Source of the DNA: JBDSTZ01 sp039927975 | GTDB taxonomy: Bacteria > Pseudomonadota > Gammaproteobacteria > Burkholderiales > Burkholderiaceae_D | Reading direction: 5' to 3' | Length of the DNA stretch: 8,763 bases | Assembly (NCBI GenBank): GCA_039927975.1 | Contig: JBDSTZ010000424.1 | Coordinates: 1-8,763 of the forward strand | Shown: piece by piece, positions 6,283-8,763 of the stretch | How the letters are laid out: every line of letters starts with the position of its first letter | How positions within the stretch are numbered: the stretch's first letter is position 1 | The notes under the pieces: generated by a model | Databases searched by the model: none | The model's input: only the letters and a program-made list of their open reading frames with translations | Told to the model about the DNA's origin: nothing | Translations under genes and position numbers: made by a program

Positions 6283-7244
6283 CCGTGGGTTCCCGCCAAA
6301 ATGCTCATTACCGCCATCCGCACCGCGATCCCGAAGGTCACCTGCGGCAGGATCACCGCCTGCGGCCCGTCGGCCACCGCCGAATCGATCTCGACCCCGC
6401 GGTTCATCGGCCCCGGGTGCATCACGATCGCGTCCGGCTTGGCCAGCGCGAGGCGCTCGGGCGTCAGGCCGTAGCTCTTGAAATACTCTTGCGCCGACGG
6501 CAGCAGCGCACCCGACATGCGTTCGCTTTGCAGGCGCAGCATGATGATCACGTCGACGCCCTTGAGGCCTTCGTCCATGTCGGTGAAGACCCGCACGCCC
6601 ATCTGGTCCAGGCCACCCGGCAGCAGGGTGTGCGGACCGATCGCCCGCACCTCCGGCACGCCGAGGGTGGTCAGGGCGTGGATGTCCGAGCGCGCCACCC
6701 GGCTGTGCAGGATGTCGCCGACGATCGCCACCGTCAGGTTGGTGAAGTCCTTCTTGTAGTGGCGGATGGTGTACATGTCGAGCAGGCCCTGGGTCGGGTG
6801 GGCGTGCCGGCCGTCGCCGGCGTTGACCACGTGGACGTGGTTCTGGCGGGTGTCGACCAGGTGCTTGGCGATCAGGTAGGGCGCGCCCGACTGCGCGTGG
6901 CGCACCACGAACATATCGGCGTGCATGGCCGACAGGTTGTCGATGGTGTCGAGCAGCGACTCGCCCTTGCTGGCCGAGGAAGCCTGGATGTTCAGGTTGA
7001 TGACGTCGGCCGACAGGCGCTTGGAGGCGATCTCGAAGGTGGTGCGGGTGCGCGTCGAATTCTCGAAGAACAGGTTGAACACGCTCTTGCCGCGCATGAG
7101 CGGCACCTTCTTGACTTCGCGGTCGGAGATGCTGACGAAGGAGGAGGCGGTGTCGAGGATATGGTTGACGATCGACTTGGGCAAGCCTTCGATCGTCAGC
7201 AGGTGCTGCAGCTCGCCGTTTTTATTCAGTTGCGGATTAAGCAT
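6279..7244 (-). CDS. pyrB: Aspartate carbamoyltransferase catalytic subunit
   Basis: Second step of pyrimidine synthesis: carbamoyl phosphate plus aspartate gives N-carbamoyl-aspartate. The product is 321 residues, normal for the catalytic chain. The carbamoyl-phosphate motif FFENSTRTRTTFE is at 59-71 (STRTR 63-67). SSASKGES (89-96) carries the active-site lysine, Lys93. GRHAHPTQGLLD is at 145-156, VGDILHSRVARS at 175-186, MLRLQ at 235-239 and MHPGPMNRGVEI at 275-286. No pyrI regulatory chain is in the window; the downstream overlapping PyrC' suggests the PyrB-PyrC' type of holoenzyme. The N-terminus has an extension of about 10-15 residues before the conserved domain, as in that class. The start at 7244 has only a weak GAAAG ribosome-site match 5 bases upstream. 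The gap to pyrR is 37 bases with no evident structure. Confidence 0.97.
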   Translation of the reverse strand: MLNPQLNKNGELQHLLTIEGLPKSIVNHILDTASSFVSISDREVKKVPLMRGKSVFNLFFENSTRTRTTFEIASKRLSADVINLNIQASSASKGESLLDTIDNLSAMHADMFVVRHAQSGAPYLIAKHLVDTRQNHVHVVNAGDGRHAHPTQGLLDMYTIRHYKKDFTNLTVAIVGDILHSRVARSDIHALTTLGVPEVRAIGPHTLLPGGLDQMGVRVFTDMDEGLKGVDVIIMLRLQSERMSGALLPSAQEYFKSYGLTPERLALAKPDAIVMHPGPMNRGVEIDSAVADGPQAVILPQVTFGIAVRMAVMSILAGTHG

Positions 7245-7281
7245 GGTCGCTTTCAGTCTTTTCTACGTCGGTCTTGTCTAT

Positions 7282-7803
7282 TTAAATCTTGTCTTCTTCT
7301 TCGAGCGACAGCGAGAGCGCGCCGGCGGCGTCGCGCTGCAGCACCAGCGCCTGGCTGGCCGTCAGGTTCGCCTGCAGGGCGACGAAATCGGCCGCCACCG
7401 GCAGCTCGCGCCCGCCGCGGTCAGCCAGCGCGGCGAGCATGATGCGCGCCGGCCGGCCGTAATCGAACAGCACGTTGATCGCCGCGCGCGTGGTGCGCCC
7501 GGTGTAGAGCACATCGTCGACCAGCACGATGTTGGCGCGGTCGACATCGAAGCCGATCTGGGTCGGCTTGACGTCCGGGTGCAAGCCCTTGCGCGCGTAA
7601 TCGTCGCGGTAGAACGAGACGTCGATGAAGCCGAGCCGCTGCTGCAGGCCGAGATCGGCCGCCAGCTTCTCGGCCAGCCAGGCGCCGCCCGAATGGATGC
7701 CGACGATGGCGGCGTCGGGCACGCCGTCGAGGCCCGCGCGCACCTGCTCGAGGAGCGTGCGGTACAGGGCCGGCGCGTCGTACTGTCTAGTGGATGTTGG
7801 CAT
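7282..7803 (-). CDS. pyrR: PyrR family regulator / uracil phosphoribosyltransferase
   Basis: Type I phosphoribosyltransferase-fold protein of 173 residues. In Gram-positive bacteria PyrR binds pyr mRNA in a UMP-dependent way to attenuate transcription and has uracil phosphoribosyltransferase activity; its regulatory role in betaproteobacteria is less established. Visible are AAIVGIHSGGAWLAEKL (31-47), the LGFIDVSFYRDD stretch (57-68), the PRPP signature VLVDDVLYTGRTTRAAI (93-109), and DRGGRELPVAADFV (128-141). The C-terminal tail is acidic (EEEDKI). I chose ATG at 7803; an in-frame TTG at 7812 would add three residues. Neither has a convincing Shine-Dalgarno, and the ATG lies inside ruvX with a 17-base overlap, so translation is probably coupled. 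Its place directly before pyrB links it to pyrimidine metabolism. Confidence 0.92.
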   Translation of the reverse strand: MPTSTRQYDAPALYRTLLEQVRAGLDGVPDAAIVGIHSGGAWLAEKLAADLGLQQRLGFIDVSFYRDDYARKGLHPDVKPTQIGFDVDRANIVLVDDVLYTGRTTRAAINVLFDYGRPARIMLAALADRGGRELPVAADFVALQANLTASQALVLQRDAAGALSLSLEEEDKI

Positions 7804-8221
7804 GGTCGTCAAAGTATTGTTGCAAAATGATGGCGGCGGCCTTGGCGTCGATGATCTCGCCGCGCTTGGCCTCGATCACGGCCGACGAGTAGCGTTCGTC
7901 GACCAGGGTCACCGGCAGATTGAAGCGGCCGTGCAGCTGGTTGGCGAAGCGGCGGCAGCGCAGCGTCATCTCATGTTCGGCGCCGTCCGGGTGGCGCGGT
8001 TCGCCGACCACCAGGCGGGCCGGCTGCCATTGCGCGATCAGGGCGCCGATCTGGGCGAAGCGGGCGGCGTTGTCGATCGCCTTGACCACCGCCAGCGGCT
8101 GCGCATGGGCGGTCAGGGTGTTACCCATGGCGATACCGATACGCTTGATGCCGAAATCGAAACCGAACACCAGCTCAAGCACGGGCGCATCCGCCACGCC
8201 GGCGCACTGGCGCCCGCTCAC
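7787..8221 (-). CDS. ruvX: Putative pre-16S rRNA nuclease / Holliday junction resolvase-like RuvX (YqgF)
   Basis: Small RNase H-fold protein of 144 residues, implicated in maturation of the 16S rRNA 5' end (E. coli YqgF) and originally predicted as a resolvase. Motifs are FGFDFGIKRIGIAMG (19-33, catalytic Asp22), LVVGEPRHPDG (70-80), LVDERYSS (107-113, acidic Asp108/Glu109) and IDAKAAAIILQQYFDD (124-139, Asp125), all in family order. The start is GTG at 8221, which overlaps the yqgE stop as GTGA and has GAGG 10 bases upstream. A later in-frame GTG (codon 14) would remove a non-conserved N-terminal tail, so the exact start is uncertain by that much. The yqgE-ruvX pairing is widespread in proteobacteria; here pyrR follows, and the genes look co-transcribed. 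Confidence 0.94.
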   Translation of the reverse strand: MSGRQCAGVADAPVLELVFGFDFGIKRIGIAMGNTLTAHAQPLAVVKAIDNAARFAQIGALIAQWQPARLVVGEPRHPDGAEHEMTLRCRRFANQLHGRFNLPVTLVDERYSSAVIEAKRGEIIDAKAAAIILQQYFDDHANIH

Positions 8222-8763
8222 GCATGGCCGGCCTCGGAGGTCAGCATCATGGGGTCGATGCCGAGCAGTTTGATGGCGGCATTGTAGCGCTCTTCGATCG
8301 GCAGGTCGAAAATGACGTGGGCCTCGGCGCCCACCGTGAGCCAGCCGTTGCGACCGATTTCATCCTCCAGCTGGCCGGGACTCCAGCCGGCATAGCCGAT
8401 CGACACCAGCATGCGCTGCGGGCCGTCGCCGTTGGCGACCGCCTCGAGCACGTCGATCGAGGTGGTGAACGCGACGTCGTCGGTGACGGTCAGCGAGGAC
8501 GAGTAGCGCGCGCCAGGCGTGTGCAGCACGAAGCCGCGGTCGTCCTGGACCGGGCCGCCGAACATGATCGGTTCATTGACGACGGTGGTGCGCAAGCCGT
8601 CGGCAAGTTTGAGGTCGATCCGTTCGAACAGCACTTCCATGGTCATGTCGGTCGGCTTGTTGATGACCACACCGAGCACGCCTTTGTCGTTATGCTCGCA
8701 GATATAGACCACGGTGCCGCCGAAAATCGGGTCCTGCATCGATGGCATCGCTATCAGGAAATG
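8218..8763 (-). CDS. yqgE: YqgE/AlgH family protein, partial (N-terminus beyond right edge)
   Basis: UPF0301 (DUF179) family protein of unresolved biochemical function; the name AlgH comes from a link to alginate regulation in Pseudomonas. The frame stays open to the right edge. The outermost visible residues are HFLIAMPSMQDPIFGGTVVY, matching the usual family N-terminus (NHFLIAMP), so the true start lies just past base 8763 and probably only about 5-15 residues are missing. An internal ATG at 8748 (MPSMQDP) would cut into the conserved motif and is not chosen. Also visible are GVLGVVINKPTDM, the MFGGPVQDDRGFVLH block, MLVSIGYAGWSPGQLEDEI and a closing AAIKLLGIDP. The visible part is 181 residues. 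It is the first visible gene of the yqgE-ruvX-pyrR-pyrB-pyrC' cluster; its stop overlaps the ruvX GTG start. Confidence 0.95.
   Translation of the reverse strand, partial: HFLIAMPSMQDPIFGGTVVYICEHNDKGVLGVVINKPTDMTMEVLFERIDLKLADGLRTTVVNEPIMFGGPVQDDRGFVLHTPGARYSSSLTVTDDVAFTTSIDVLEAVANGDGPQRMLVSIGYAGWSPGQLEDEIGRNGWLTVGAEAHVIFDLPIEERYNAAIKLLGIDPMMLTSEAGHA

Noticed and set aside
6285..7442. Long plus-strand open frame opposite pyrB and part of pyrR
   Set aside because: It mirrors the reverse of well-supported genes and carries no family motif; typical antisense openness at high GC.
1..8763. Search for CRISPR arrays, tRNA or rRNA genes, insertion sequences, toxin-antitoxin or defence genes
   Set aside because: No regularly spaced repeats, tRNA-like cloverleaf, transposase motif or defence domain was seen; almost every base is taken by recognised housekeeping or rhamnose genes.

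Overview
The window is typical chromosomal DNA of a GC-rich betaproteobacterium. The order yqgE-ruvX-pyrR-pyrB-pyrC' followed by plsC and apaH, together with the protein sequences, points to Oxalobacteraceae (the Massilia / Duganella / Janthinobacterium group). That placement is recognition from memory, not a database result. No mobile element, CRISPR array, tRNA or rRNA is visible. Eleven protein genes fill nearly all of the window; ten are on the minus strand and only apaH is on the plus strand.

Left part (1-3124, minus strand, read right to left): rfbB-rfbA-rfbC-rfbD, the four-enzyme dTDP-L-rhamnose pathway, from glucose-1-phosphate and dTTP (RfbA) through dTDP-4-keto-6-deoxyglucose (RfbB) and 3,5-epimerisation (RfbC) to dTDP-L-rhamnose (RfbD). 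Every junction overlaps by 1-4 bases, so this is a translationally coupled operon. rfbD starts with TTG and runs off the left edge. A 113-base AT-richer gap (3125-3237) separates rfbB from the divergent gene apaH and should hold both promoters.

Middle (3238-4874): apaH (Ap4A hydrolase, plus strand) converges on plsC (an acyl-CoA/acyl-ACP-dependent lysophosphatidate-type acyltransferase, minus strand) with only 29 bases between the stops. plsC is separated from the upstream pyr genes by 103 bases that contain a strong hairpin, a T-run and a second inverted repeat.

Right part (4978-8763, minus strand): yqgE (cut by the right edge), ruvX, pyrR, pyrB and a pyrC-type gene, all tightly packed and probably one operon that begins beyond the window. 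PyrB is the aspartate transcarbamoylase catalytic chain. The pyrC-type product has lost most metal ligands of active dihydroorotases and is best read as the non-catalytic PyrC' partner of PyrB. PyrR belongs to the uracil phosphoribosyltransferase / pyr regulator family.

I do not see a convincing new biological system here. The points most worth a second look are the degenerate PyrC', the absence of room for a classical PyrR attenuator next to pyrB, the structured pyrC'-plsC gap, and the possible composition difference between the rhamnose operon and the housekeeping genes.
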